A DNA stretch of 53,621 bases, taken from NCBI GenBank assembly GCA_028697725.1, contig JAQVEG010000013.1:1-53621 (forward strand), written 5' to 3'. Below are positions 1 through 7,577 of the stretch, piece after piece. The notes beneath the pieces were generated by a model that saw only the letters and a list, made by a program, of their open reading frames with translations, was not told the DNA's origin and did no database searches. Each line of letters opens with the position of its first letter. Positions within the stretch are counted from its first letter, which is position 1. Both the position numbers and the translations under genes were made by a program. This DNA is from Anaerostipes sp. (GTDB lineage Bacteria; Bacillota; Clostridia; Lachnospirales; Lachnospiraceae).

Positions 1-33
1 ATGGTCTTTAAAAATCTCTTGTAGAATATTCAT
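1..33 (-). CDS. N-terminal fragment of a minus-strand ORF, possibly a transposase
   Basis: An ATG at 33-31 opens a frame that runs off the left edge, reading MNILQEIFKDH. From memory this resembles the first residues of the zinc-binding, IS91-like (Y2) transposases common in Lachnospiraceae. Eleven residues are too few to prove it, and I see no strong ribosome site upstream. It may instead be any gene starting here, or nothing. Sequence left of the window would settle it. Confidence 0.3.
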   Translation of the reverse strand, partial: MNILQEIFKDH

Positions 34-60
34 AAGAGTATTATGAAAGATTTTATAGCA

Positions 61-97
61 AAAAACAACCCTACCCCTCAAAGAATGAGGGGCAGGG
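61..97 (-). terminator. Rho-independent terminator of the PBP gene
   Basis: On the minus strand a 12-bp stem (69-80 with 86-97, one G-T pair, 5-nt loop) is followed by a T-rich tract (61-68). It lies about 70 bp past the PBP stop. If the fragment at 1-33 is a mobile element, this palindrome could also lie at its edge. Confidence 0.8.
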
Positions 98-126
98 GAG
101 ATGAAGTGTCGAAGACACATTTTTTA

Positions 127-196
127 TGTCTATTGTGTCTCTTCTGCTTGATGCTTTGTGCTGTCTATTGTGTCTCTTCTGCTTGATGCTTTGTGC
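127..196. repeat. Perfect 35-bp tandem duplication at the PBP 3' end
   Basis: Bases 127-161 and 162-196 are identical, giving two exact copies of a 35-bp unit. The copy at 162-196 holds the last codons and TAG stop (165-167) of the PBP gene. The other copy lies beyond the stop in a shifted frame. It looks like a recent slippage or duplication event. Confidence 0.9.
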
Positions 197-2702
197 ATTT
201 TTTTTGGTTTTTCGGTAATTCATATGGAGTATCTGCAGTTTTTCCTTTGTTGTAGCTTGAATGTAAAAGATAAACCTTGTCGTAAGTAGAAGGGCATCCA
301 CTGGTTGCAATTTCATTTGTTTCTTTACAAAAGGTAACCTTTGTATGAACATCACAAGTCTGAGTAGGTACCGTTCCTACGGTAAAGAATTCTGTTTTCG
401 TTAAATCCCCTCGAGGATCTTCGCTGCAAACACCGGGAATTTCAAGTTTTCCTGATTTGGTACATATTTTTCCTGTGGTGATATTTGATGGCTTCACAAA
501 AGAAATATTTTTTTCTTTTTTTGTGGATGTAATTTTATCCATGATTTTCTTCCATATTTTTGATTGACAATTTTCAGAAGAAAACTTAGTGTCAGTATCG
601 TATCCCATCCAGACAGAAGCTGTATGATATGGAGTATATCCACTAAACCATGCATCATCGCTCTCTAAGCTAGTGCCACTTGAGCCAGCACAAGTAATAT
701 TGTTTGATAGTTTGGCACTAGAACTTGTTCCTTTGGAAATAGAATCCTCTAAGGCATCTGTTAATAAAAATGCGGTACTCCGTTGGATTACTTGTTTCGA
801 AGATTCCTTGTTCTTTAGTAAAACTCGGCCATATCGGTCAACTACTTTTGTGTAAAAGCGAGGTGTATGATAGGAACCGCCATTTGCAATGGTTGCATAT
901 GCATTGGTCATCTCAAGGTTTGTAACTCCGGAAGTTAGTTCTCCAAGAGCTAATGCCTGATGAATATCAGAGGAGGCTTTTCCTTTGTTTACTGACTGTG
1001 TATCAGATAGGGTTGAAAATCCTAAATCATTTAAATATTGATAGGAAGTGGTTGGTGTCACCTCTGACATTACCTTTGCCGCCACAACATTGACTGAATT
1101 TGTGATGGCATTTCGGATGGTAGTTAATCCTTGGTAGGCTGCTGCATCATTTTTAACTGCTTCATTGTTGTCAAGATATCGGTATGGTGCATCGTCGAAA
1201 GAGGAAGCTAAAGTTAATCTATTTTGATCTAAAGCAGGAAGAAATGCTGATAATATAGCAAAGTCTGTACCTGGCTGTTCTGTATTTAACACAGAACGAT
1301 CACTATTGGATGTTGAGTCTTTTCCACGACCGCCAATTAAAGCTTCTACAGAACCATTATATTGGTTCAAAATTGAAATAGATATTTGAGGCTGTATGGA
1401 TAGGTGGAAATCTTCAGAAACTTTTGATTCCCCCTTCTTCTTTAAAAAAGCTTTAAACTGAGCTGTTGTTTTCTTTGCGGCTGTCTGACTGGAAAAAGAA
1501 AGACTGCTGCCTATTTTTTGTTTTTTCATATAGGTTAAAACATTCTTTTCAGTATAAACATGCTCTTTTTTATGTTTGTCTTTGGTTATCAAATAATAGG
1601 TTAGTTTGTATTCTGAAGTAGCAGGATAGTTAGAGGCATCTTCAGAAATATTCTCAGCAATCTTTTGAATCTGAGAATCCTGTGTAGAATATATCTTCAA
1701 TCCTCCACTATAAATAGCTGCATAAGCAGTTGACTCATCATAACCTAATTGATTCTGCAAATCCTCAACTACTTGAAGTAGAAGAGCATTGTTAAAATCT
1801 GAATCTCCAAGGAGTGTAGAGTTGGAAGAATTTACAGTATCTTTTAATTTATTGTAAATATTGTCATTTAATGCTTCTGAATATTCTGTTTTTGTGATAT
1901 AATGTTGTTCCAACATATTTTGGAGAACAAGAAGTCTTTTGGATGCATTTGCATCTGGATGTTTAAAAGGGTCATATTTTGAAGGATTGCCTGCAAGGGC
2001 AGCTAGTACGGTACTTTCTGACAAAGTAAGGGACTTAGCATCCTTATTGAAGTATTTTTTACTTGCAGCCTGTACTCCAGTTGTTCCTTCTCCAAGATTA
2101 ATCGTATTTAGATATTGCTCTAAGATTGTCTGTTTGGAAGACATTTTTTCTAATTTATAAGAGAGATACTGTTCTTGTATCTGACTTTCAATTCGCTCTA
2201 TCGTAGAGCCTTTGTATTCATTCCCCAAGATACTATTTTCAACTAATTGTGATGTGATGGTTGAGTTTACATGATTCGATTTATTCTGCACATTCAAAAT
2301 AATACCTTTTGCAACATTGTAGATATCAATTCCACTATGACTGTAAAAGTCCTTATCTTCAATTGCTACAAATGCATTCTGCAAATTATTAGGAAGAGTA
2401 GAAAGCTTCTGATAATTCTTTTTCACATCTGTATTTTCAATGGATCCAATCCTTTGATTCTTATTATTATAAATTACCGTACGATAACTTGTTTTGTGGA
2501 TTGAATCCAGAGACAGACGAGGTGCGTTATTTAAAATTCCACGCACAAATCCAAATCCAAGTCCCACCATGACAAATGTTATAGCAACTGCCAAAATCAG
2601 TATATATTTATATAGAAATAAAGAGTACCTTGCATGTCTTCTTGTTTTAGAAGATGTAAGAGCATACTTTTTATCTGTTGTTTCTTTCTTGTTATAGTTC
2701 AT
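165..2702 (-). CDS. Class A penicillin-binding protein with degenerate transpeptidase site
   Basis: The 845-aa protein has a membrane anchor at about residues 31-53, a GT51 glycosyltransferase domain and a transpeptidase-like domain. The GT51 region keeps EDKDF (E115), STIT, the second glutamate (about E177) and the YLN..GEG..GV block, so lipid II polymerisation is plausible. In the transpeptidase domain the SxxK motif reads TDFA (479-482) and the KTG motif reads SSG (674-676); only SVN (536-538) survives. The enzyme therefore probably cannot cross-link peptides or bind penicillin. The tail after about residue 750 is cysteine-containing. Start ATG has AGGAGG just upstream; a TTTACT-N17-TATAAT promoter lies at 2751-2723. 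Family is certain, loss of activity is inferred from motifs. Confidence 0.9.
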   Translation of the reverse strand: MNYNKKETTDKKYALTSSKTRRHARYSLFLYKYILILAVAITFVMVGLGFGFVRGILNNAPRLSLDSIHKTSYRTVIYNNKNQRIGSIENTDVKKNYQKLSTLPNNLQNAFVAIEDKDFYSHSGIDIYNVAKGIILNVQNKSNHVNSTITSQLVENSILGNEYKGSTIERIESQIQEQYLSYKLEKMSSKQTILEQYLNTINLGEGTTGVQAASKKYFNKDAKSLTLSESTVLAALAGNPSKYDPFKHPDANASKRLLVLQNMLEQHYITKTEYSEALNDNIYNKLKDTVNSSNSTLLGDSDFNNALLLQVVEDLQNQLGYDESTAYAAIYSGGLKIYSTQDSQIQKIAENISEDASNYPATSEYKLTYYLITKDKHKKEHVYTEKNVLTYMKKQKIGSSLSFSSQTAAKKTTAQFKAFLKKKGESKVSEDFHLSIQPQISISILNQYNGSVEALIGGRGKDSTSNSDRSVLNTEQPGTDFAILSAFLPALDQNRLTLASSFDDAPYRYLDNNEAVKNDAAAYQGLTTIRNAITNSVNVVAAKVMSEVTPTTSYQYLNDLGFSTLSDTQSVNKGKASSDIHQALALGELTSGVTNLEMTNAYATIANGGSYHTPRFYTKVVDRYGRVLLKNKESSKQVIQRSTAFLLTDALEDSISKGTSSSAKLSNNITCAGSSGTSLESDDAWFSGYTPYHTASVWMGYDTDTKFSSENCQSKIWKKIMDKITSTKKEKNISFVKPSNITTGKICTKSGKLEIPGVCSEDPRGDLTKTEFFTVGTVPTQTCDVHTKVTFCKETNEIATSGCPSTYDKVYLLHSSYNKGKTADTPYELPKNQKKCTKHQAEETQ

Positions 2703-2722
2703 AAAAACCTCCTATCTCTAGC

Positions 2723-2751
2723 ATTATAGCAAATAAGAAATAACAAGTAAA
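2723..2751 (-). promoter_or_regulatory. Predicted sigma-A promoter of the PBP gene
   Basis: On the minus strand TTTACT (2751-2746) and TATAAT (2728-2723) are separated by 17 bp, about 20 bp before the start codon. Confidence 0.55.
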
Positions 2752-2798
2752 TAAAGGGAAGACAAACATATTATTTAAGGGAAAAGAGGAAAAAAGTT

Positions 2799-3095
2799 AT
2801 GAAGAAAGAAAAAAAGGCAGAGATTGTATTAAACAATGGAAATTATGAAGAATTTAGTGTATCCTATTATTTGTTGGAAGATAGTGCCAAGGGCTTATAT
2901 GGTGTCAGCGTGGAAAAGGAGAGTCCTTTTGCCCATGTAGAATTTGAAGAACTTGAGACCATTTCTGATTCTAAAGAAAAGGCACTTCGGATTTTGGAGT
3001 ATATGGCTGCATATGAAGTGACACCAATATCATTTTTTGACAGTATAGATGGAATTATAGAGTTGGAGGAAGAAGAGAGTGACAAGAACTTATAA
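2799..3095 (+). CDS. Small conserved clostridial protein of unknown function
   Basis: A 98-aa acidic, soluble protein with no signal peptide or membrane segment and a very acidic C-terminus (ELEEEESDKN). Its size and pattern resemble a small clostridial family that I believe is DUF6514, but this is from memory. It overlaps the downstream yigZ gene by 17 bp, so the two are probably co-expressed. No function can be assigned. Confidence 0.7.
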   Translation: MKKEKKAEIVLNNGNYEEFSVSYYLLEDSAKGLYGVSVEKESPFAHVEFEELETISDSKEKALRILEYMAAYEVTPISFFDSIDGIIELEEEESDKNL

Positions 3096-3729
3096 TACAA
3101 TTGTTTCAGAGTGTACCCAGGAGATTGTAGAGAAAAAATCAAGGTTTATTGCACATATAGCACCAGTGAAAACAGTAGAAGAAGCGGAAGCATTTTTTGA
3201 GAGAATTCAAAAGAAGCATTACGATGCAAGACATAACTGTATTGCCTATTCCATTGGAGCTAATCAGCCCCAAAGGCGGTGTAGTGATGATGGAGAACCT
3301 AGTGGAACGGCAGGGAATCCAATGCTTGAAGTTTTGTCTGGAGCTAATCTTACCAATGTGGCAGCGGTGGTAACTCGATATTTTGGGGGAACACTTCTTG
3401 GAACTGGAGGTTTGGTTCGGGCATATACCAATGCCATGAAACAGGCAGTGAATGCTTGTGAGCAGATTACCTATTATTTAGGGCGTAGGATTGAAATTGT
3501 CTGCGATTACATGGCAGTGGGAAAGCTTCAGTATGTATTGGAACAAAATGAAATTCTTCAGCTAGAGGCTAATTATGGGGAGAATGTGGAATTTGTTTTA
3601 ATGATACCAGAAGATAAAGTTGATGATATTTTAAATCAAATTGTGGAATTAACTAGTGGAAAAGCAAAGATTAAAAAAGGTGATCAAAGATATTTTTCTT
3701 TGGAAAAAAGTAAGGAGAAGTTATGTTAA
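3079..3729 (+). CDS. yigZ: YigZ/YvyE (IMPACT) family protein
   Basis: The 216-aa protein shows the IMPACT-family core: KSRFIA near the N-terminus, DARHNCIAY, the SDDGEPSGTAG signature and RYFGGTLLGTGGL. The C-terminal part matches the usual second alpha/beta domain. Family members are soluble and their bacterial role is poorly defined; a link to translation control is proposed from the eukaryotic IMPACT homologue. The start is GTG at 3079 with GGAGG at 3065-3069, inside the preceding gene. The end overlaps the LCP gene start (ATGTTAA), implying translational coupling. Confidence 0.93.
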   Translation: MTRTYNTIVSECTQEIVEKKSRFIAHIAPVKTVEEAEAFFERIQKKHYDARHNCIAYSIGANQPQRRCSDDGEPSGTAGNPMLEVLSGANLTNVAAVVTRYFGGTLLGTGGLVRAYTNAMKQAVNACEQITYYLGRRIEIVCDYMAVGKLQYVLEQNEILQLEANYGENVEFVLMIPEDKVDDILNQIVELTSGKAKIKKGDQRYFSLEKSKEKLC

Positions 3730-4799
3730 GAGGTAAAAAAATTATGATTTTTTGCTGTTTTCTTGTTATAGTTTCCATGTTGACTGGAGGAGTCGCAGGG
3801 TATTATGACGCAAGATTGGAAGCAGCAGTTGTTCCTAAAAAGAAAAGTTTAGATAAGGTGAAAGTAAGTAAGAAGCTGACATTTCAAGAAGACGTCATCA
3901 ATATTTTGTTAGTTGGTTCAGATCATGGAGCTATGGCAGGAGATTCTGGTCGTTCAGATAGTATGATGGTTGCTACCATTGATTTAAAACGGAAGGAATT
4001 GAAATTAACATCATTTCTTCGAGATATGTATGTAAATGTTCCAGGGCATGGAAGAGATAAGCTGAATTCTGCATATGCATATGGTGGTGAAACTTTACTA
4101 TATCAAACCATTGCAGAGAATTTTGGAATTAAGATAGACAAGTTCTGTATTGTTGATTTTTCTGCATTTGAGAAGGTAATTGACCGTATTGGCGGAATTG
4201 AAATGACCTTAGAAGAACAAGAAGCTAATTATTTAAATACAACCAATTATATTTCTAAGAAGAAGTATCGAAACGTAAAAACAGGAACACAGACTTTAAA
4301 TGGAAATCAGGCACTTGGATATGCAAGAGTACGTCACGTGGATTCAAAGAAATATGGAATTGGAGAATTTGGACGAACAGGAAGACAAAGAGCGGTACTA
4401 CAAGCTACCTTCCACCAGATGTTAAAACAAAATCCAGTTGAAATTATTGATATTGCCATTGATGCACTGGGAGATGTTTCCACAGATATGACAGCGTCCT
4501 ATATAAAGGAATTAATTTACGCTGTTGCCAAAATGGACGTTTCAAAGATTAAACAATTGCGTATTCCAATCGAAAATACATATAAGATGAGTGGAGCAAC
4601 TGCACCACCATGTGGTTTTGTGTTTTTTGTGAATTTCAAGGCAAATCAAGAGGCATTAAAGTATTTCATGTTCCATCAAGGAAAAAAGCAGAATTTTGCT
4701 AAAAACTATGGAGGAACACAGAATATTGACACCTTTGGATATAGTGCGAAAGAAGATTATAATCAGACCATTGGTGATTCGGGAAATATATTTGAATAA
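3723..4799 (+). CDS. LytR-CpsA-Psr (LCP) family cell-wall ligase
   Basis: A 358-aa protein with a short cytoplasmic N-terminus, one membrane segment (about residues 7-27) and an extracellular LCP domain. Visible LCP marks include LLVGSD, GRSDSMMVATID, SFLRDMYVNVPG, KLNSAYAYGG and the late arginine block YARVRH..GRTGRQR. LCP enzymes transfer undecaprenyl-linked anionic polymers (teichoic acids, capsule) onto peptidoglycan. It overlaps yigZ by 7 bp and sits near the PBP gene on the other strand. The exact polymer cannot be told. Confidence 0.93.
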   Translation: MLRGKKIMIFCCFLVIVSMLTGGVAGYYDARLEAAVVPKKKSLDKVKVSKKLTFQEDVINILLVGSDHGAMAGDSGRSDSMMVATIDLKRKELKLTSFLRDMYVNVPGHGRDKLNSAYAYGGETLLYQTIAENFGIKIDKFCIVDFSAFEKVIDRIGGIEMTLEEQEANYLNTTNYISKKKYRNVKTGTQTLNGNQALGYARVRHVDSKKYGIGEFGRTGRQRAVLQATFHQMLKQNPVEIIDIAIDALGDVSTDMTASYIKELIYAVAKMDVSKIKQLRIPIENTYKMSGATAPPCGFVFFVNFKANQEALKYFMFHQGKKQNFAKNYGGTQNIDTFGYSAKEDYNQTIGDSGNIFE

Positions 4800-4843
4800 A
4801 AAACAAACAATCGCCAGAATCGACATTTTGTCGGAACTGGCGA
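4798..4843. terminator. Terminator between convergent genes (main direction minus)
   Basis: A symmetric hairpin (4811-4817 with 4837-4843, 4820-4825 with 4829-4834, AA/AA internal loop) lies between the LCP gene and the minus-strand pair. The T-rich tract follows it only on the minus strand, so it best serves the 5474-4868 transcript. Confidence 0.7.
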
Positions 4844-4867
4844 ATTGTCATGAAAGACTTATTTTTG

Positions 4868-5083
4868 TTATGAAGTAGAACGAATTACTTCAAGAATTAA
4901 AGCGATTTCTTCATTTGTAAAGGAAATATTCTCGTTAGAAAGAGATTTGGAAACTGCCATTAGATTTGGCAGAATTGTTGACATATCTTTCCCTTGAAAT
5001 TCAGTGACTAGAAGTTTAATAAGCTCTTTTTTTCGTGGTTCTAGATTTACAAGCTTTGGGTTGTTGTACCAGTTTTCTTTCAT
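4868..5083 (-). CDS. Small hypothetical protein
   Basis: A 71-aa, mainly helical soluble protein (MKENWYNNPKLV start) with a GAGGA ribosome site. It lies 7 bp downstream of the 130-aa gene on the same strand, so the two form an operon. I do not recognise the family. The composition, with several Leu/Ile-rich helices and no Cys or membrane span, gives no functional clue. Confidence 0.65.
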   Translation of the reverse strand: MKENWYNNPKLVNLEPRKKELIKLLVTEFQGKDMSTILPNLMAVSKSLSNENISFTNEEIALILEVIRSTS

Positions 5084-5090
5084 AAAATCC

Positions 5091-5474
5091 TCATTTCTTT
5101 AATATTTGATTTAATTGATCCATAAATTCGTTCTGTCCTGGTGAAATGTTTTGTGAGGTAAGAAGAGGCATTAGTTTTATGATTTTAAGCATTTGCAGAA
5201 TTTCATCAATTCTTTTTGATGTTTGTGTTGGAGCGCGAAGTTTTAAGGCACTTAAGATTTCTTCTACGGAGGCAGAGTCTTGACCTGTAAATCCGCAGGC
5301 ACTTAAAGTATCTCTTTGATTGAAGTTTTTGGAGATGTTTTGGATTTCCTGTAGCTTAATATACAATGCTGCAGTTTTTTTTAGATTCATGGGCAGGTAA
5401 GGAAGGGCATCTTCTATCATATTTGAATGTTCTGTCCGAAAAAAATCCTCCCAATTTGTTTGATTATTTTCCAT
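5091..5474 (-). CDS. Hypothetical helical protein
   Basis: A 127-aa predicted all-helical soluble protein starting MENNQTNWEDFF. The ATG at 5474 is preferred over an upstream in-frame GTG (5483), because the only purine-rich site lies at the right distance from the ATG. The C-terminal half is Leu/Ile-rich and may pack with the 71-aa partner encoded just downstream. No recognised domain. Function unknown. Confidence 0.7.
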   Translation of the reverse strand: MENNQTNWEDFFRTEHSNMIEDALPYLPMNLKKTAALYIKLQEIQNISKNFNQRDTLSACGFTGQDSASVEEILSALKLRAPTQTSKRIDEILQMLKIIKLMPLLTSQNISPGQNEFMDQLNQILKK

Positions 5475-5534
5475 AATTATCACAACCTAAGAATATATTT
5501 TCATATCTTATATTATTAGGAGGTGAGATAAAAT

Positions 5535-5723
5535 ATGAGTGAAATATTTGTGGAAGAAGAAAATACAGTCTATGAACTAAATGAGGAATGTCTTCAAAGA
5601 AAAGGAAAAAAAGCAGATTTGAAAGAGACAGGTCAAAATTACAAGGCAACAAAGTTAAATGCAAATACAAATAATATACCTGTAGTTTTAATACTGGTTT
5701 TAATTCTTTGTTTCATAAAATGA
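5535..5723 (+). CDS. Small single-span membrane protein
   Basis: A 62-aa protein with a charged 45-residue N-terminal region and a C-terminal hydrophobic helix (about residues 47-61, NIPVVLILVLILCFIK), the layout of a tail-anchored peptide. AGGAGG precedes the ATG by a normal distance, and a clear terminator starts at its stop codon, which supports a real gene. I do not recognise it. It is divergent from the 5474-4868 pair and convergent with the Gly/Cys-rich gene. Confidence 0.65.
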   Translation: MSEIFVEEENTVYELNEECLQRKGKKADLKETGQNYKATKLNANTNNIPVVLILVLILCFIK

Positions 5724-5755
5724 AAAATGACATGGTTTTTGGCCATGTCATTTTT
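5723..5755. terminator. Bidirectional terminator
   Basis: A 13-bp perfect stem (5723-5735 with 5743-5755) with A-rich and T-rich flanks sits between two convergent small genes and starts at the stop codon of the plus-strand gene. Confidence 0.85.
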
Positions 5756-5773
5756 CTTAGTTTTGCAGTTGCT

Positions 5774-6001
5774 TTAGCAGCCGCATCCACACCCATCAAA
5801 TAAACTTCCATTGTTTCCACCACAGCAGCAGAGTAAAAGAATGATCCAGATGAAAGAATCAGATCCACATCCACAAGAATCATTTCCATTACCACCACCA
5901 CAGCAGCATAATAATAGAATAATCCAAATGAAAGAGTTTCCTCCGCATCCTGATCCTCCTGAACATGAACCTCCGCATCCTGTTGCAGCTAAGTCGCTCA
6001 T
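5774..6001 (-). CDS. Gly/Cys-rich peptide with two hydrophobic repeats
   Basis: A 75-aa protein, about one fifth cysteine, built from two near-identical units: a CGG/CGC-type loop followed by SFIWIILLLCCCGG. Each unit is a short hydrophobic stretch ending in CCC. A perfect AGGAGG site precedes the ATG. Similar short Gly/Cys-rich proteins with WII-LLL-CCC segments occur in Lachnospiraceae genomes and resemble, loosely, small spore or coat-associated peptides such as the YjcZ type; this is a memory-based comparison. Possible roles include a membrane peptide, a disulfide-rich surface layer component or a metal-binding peptide. Function unknown. Confidence 0.7.
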   Translation of the reverse strand: MSDLAATGCGGSCSGGSGCGGNSFIWIILLLCCCGGGNGNDSCGCGSDSFIWIILLLCCCGGNNGSLFDGCGCGC

Positions 6002-6074
6002 ATGATATCCTCCTAGAAATATTTACAGTTTATAGTATTCTATAAGATAGAATGTGTGCTTTATTATTTTGTGA

Positions 6075-6080
6075 TATAAT
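6075..6080 (+). promoter_or_regulatory. Extended -10 promoter of thiM
   Basis: TGA-TATAAT (6072-6080) lies 25 bp before the thiM ATG. Transcription from here would leave an untranslated leader of only about 20 nt, too short for a TPP riboswitch. Confidence 0.55.
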
Positions 6081-6105
6081 AAAATTTATGTAAAAGGAGG
6101 CCAAT

Positions 6106-6921
6106 ATGAAAGAAAATATCTTTGAGAATGTAAAAAAGGAAAAGCCATTGATTCATTGTATTACCAATTATGTAACAGTGAACGATGTTGCAAACATAAT
6201 ACTTGCAGCTGGAGCGTCTCCCATTATGGCAGATGACTCTAAAGAAGTAGAGGAAATTACATCCATATGCACAAGTTTGCTTATTAATATGGGTACATTA
6301 AATAAAAGAACCGTTGAATCTATGATTTTGGCTGGAAAGTATGCAAATAAACTAAATCATCCAGTGGTATTAGATCCAGTGGGAGTTGGGGCTTCTTCTT
6401 TTCGAGTAGAAACCGTAGAAAAGCTTTTAAAAGAAGTAAAGTTTTCTGTAATACGTGGTAATATTTCGGAAATAAAAGCAGTTTTCAATGGAACAGGAGC
6501 TGTTATGGGTGTAGATGCCAGTGAAGCAGATGCATTGACAAAGGAAAATTTAGAAGCGGTAATTGCCATGGCAAGAACATTAGCAAAGCAGACCCATGCA
6601 GTCATTGTAATTTCAGGAGCTGTTGATTTGGTTGTTGGAAAAGAACATGGATATTTAGTTTCCAATGGACACCCTATGATGTCTCAGATTACAGGGGCAG
6701 GCTGCATGTTAAACGGAGTAATTGCAAGTTTTATTGGAGCAAACCAAGACCGTGTATTGGATGCCACAACTATGGCTGTCAGTATCATGGGATATTGTGG
6801 AGAGATGGCAGCAAGTCGGGCAGAAGGGACTTCAAGTTTCCGAATGCATTTAATTGATGCAATGAGCCAAATGACAAAAGAAGCGTTTGAGAAAGGATGT
6901 AAAATTGAAAGTATATTCTAA
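6106..6921 (+). CDS. thiM: Hydroxyethylthiazole kinase
   Basis: A 271-aa ribokinase-fold enzyme that phosphorylates 4-methyl-5-(2-hydroxyethyl)thiazole with ATP, the salvage route to thiamine. Recognisable blocks are HCITNYVTVNDVANI near the N-terminus, MADD, DPVGVGAS, IRGNISEI and the catalytic region QITGAGCMLNGV with the anion-hole Gly-Ala-Gly-Cys. Full family length. AAGGAGG precedes the ATG. thiE follows after one base, so both are cotranscribed. Confidence 0.96.
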   Translation: MKENIFENVKKEKPLIHCITNYVTVNDVANIILAAGASPIMADDSKEVEEITSICTSLLINMGTLNKRTVESMILAGKYANKLNHPVVLDPVGVGASSFRVETVEKLLKEVKFSVIRGNISEIKAVFNGTGAVMGVDASEADALTKENLEAVIAMARTLAKQTHAVIVISGAVDLVVGKEHGYLVSNGHPMMSQITGAGCMLNGVIASFIGANQDRVLDATTMAVSIMGYCGEMAASRAEGTSSFRMHLIDAMSQMTKEAFEKGCKIESIF

Positions 6922-6922
6922 T

Positions 6923-7537
6923 ATGATGACATTATATGCTGTGACAGATTCAGCATGGGTAGGAAAGCAGACTTTGGTGGAGCAGGTAAAAGATGCTCTA
7001 GAAGGGGGAATCACATTTCTACAACTTCGGGAAAAGTCTTTAAATCAAGAGGAATTCTTACAAGAAGCCCTAGAAATGAAACAATTGGCAACTGCATATA
7101 AAGTTCCCTTTGTTATTAATGACGATATTGAGATTGCAAAACAAATGGATGCAGACGGGGTTCATGTAGGACAAGATGATATGTCGCCAAGAGAGGTGCG
7201 AAAGATATTAGGTGCAGATAAAATCGTGGGAGTTTCTGTACACAACATAGAGGAAGCTGTGCTGGCACAGGAAGCAGGCGCAGACTATCTAGGCCTTGGG
7301 GCAATATTTCCTACTACAACAAAAAAGGATGCTAAGCCAATTAATCAGGATTTCATAAAAGAAATATGTGACAGTGTCACAATTCCAGTGGTTGGAATTG
7401 GTGGAATCAATGAAAGCAACATGAATCTTCTTTATGGAAGTCATTTAGACGGGGTGGCCTTAGTATCAGCAATTTTTGGAGCAAAGGATATTAAGCAGGA
7501 GACGAAAAAGTTATTAGAAATGGCAAAGAGAATATAA
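6923..7537 (+). CDS. thiE: Thiamine-phosphate synthase
   Basis: A 204-aa TIM barrel that joins HMP-pyrophosphate and thiazole phosphate to thiamine phosphate. Motifs include LQLREK, FVINDD, GVHVGQDD, VGVSVHN, YLGLGAIFPTTTK and VVGIGGI. The ATG at 6923 starts one base after the thiM stop; the longer frame uses a TTG inside thiM and lacks support. With thiM it gives thiazole salvage; thiD, thiC and thiG are not in the window, so the pyrimidine must come from elsewhere. Confidence 0.95.
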   Translation: MMTLYAVTDSAWVGKQTLVEQVKDALEGGITFLQLREKSLNQEEFLQEALEMKQLATAYKVPFVINDDIEIAKQMDADGVHVGQDDMSPREVRKILGADKIVGVSVHNIEEAVLAQEAGADYLGLGAIFPTTTKKDAKPINQDFIKEICDSVTIPVVGIGGINESNMNLLYGSHLDGVALVSAIFGAKDIKQETKKLLEMAKRI

Positions 7538-7545
7538 AAAAGAAG

Positions 7546-7576
7546 ACGCCTACATCATATGATGTAAGCGTTTTTT
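7546..7576. terminator. Bidirectional terminator between thiE and the ECF gene
   Basis: The palindrome tacatcat/atgatgta extended by ACGC/GCGT (7546-7571), followed by T6 on the plus strand and preceded by an A-rich tract, serves both convergent genes. Confidence 0.8.
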
Positions 7577-7577
7577 C

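Noticed and set aside
104-126. Plus-strand hairpin AGTGTC-GAA-GACACA followed by T6.
   Set aside because: It looks like a short terminator but there is no plus-strand gene to the left within the window; only the stronger minus-strand terminator is reported.
5713-5901. 62-aa minus-strand frame over the terminator and the Gly/Cys-rich gene.
   Set aside because: A shadow frame of the repeated Gly/Cys gene; it would translate through the terminator.
6002-6105. Possible TPP riboswitch before thiM.
   Set aside because: No CTGAGA-type core or paired helices were visible, and the predicted leader is too short.
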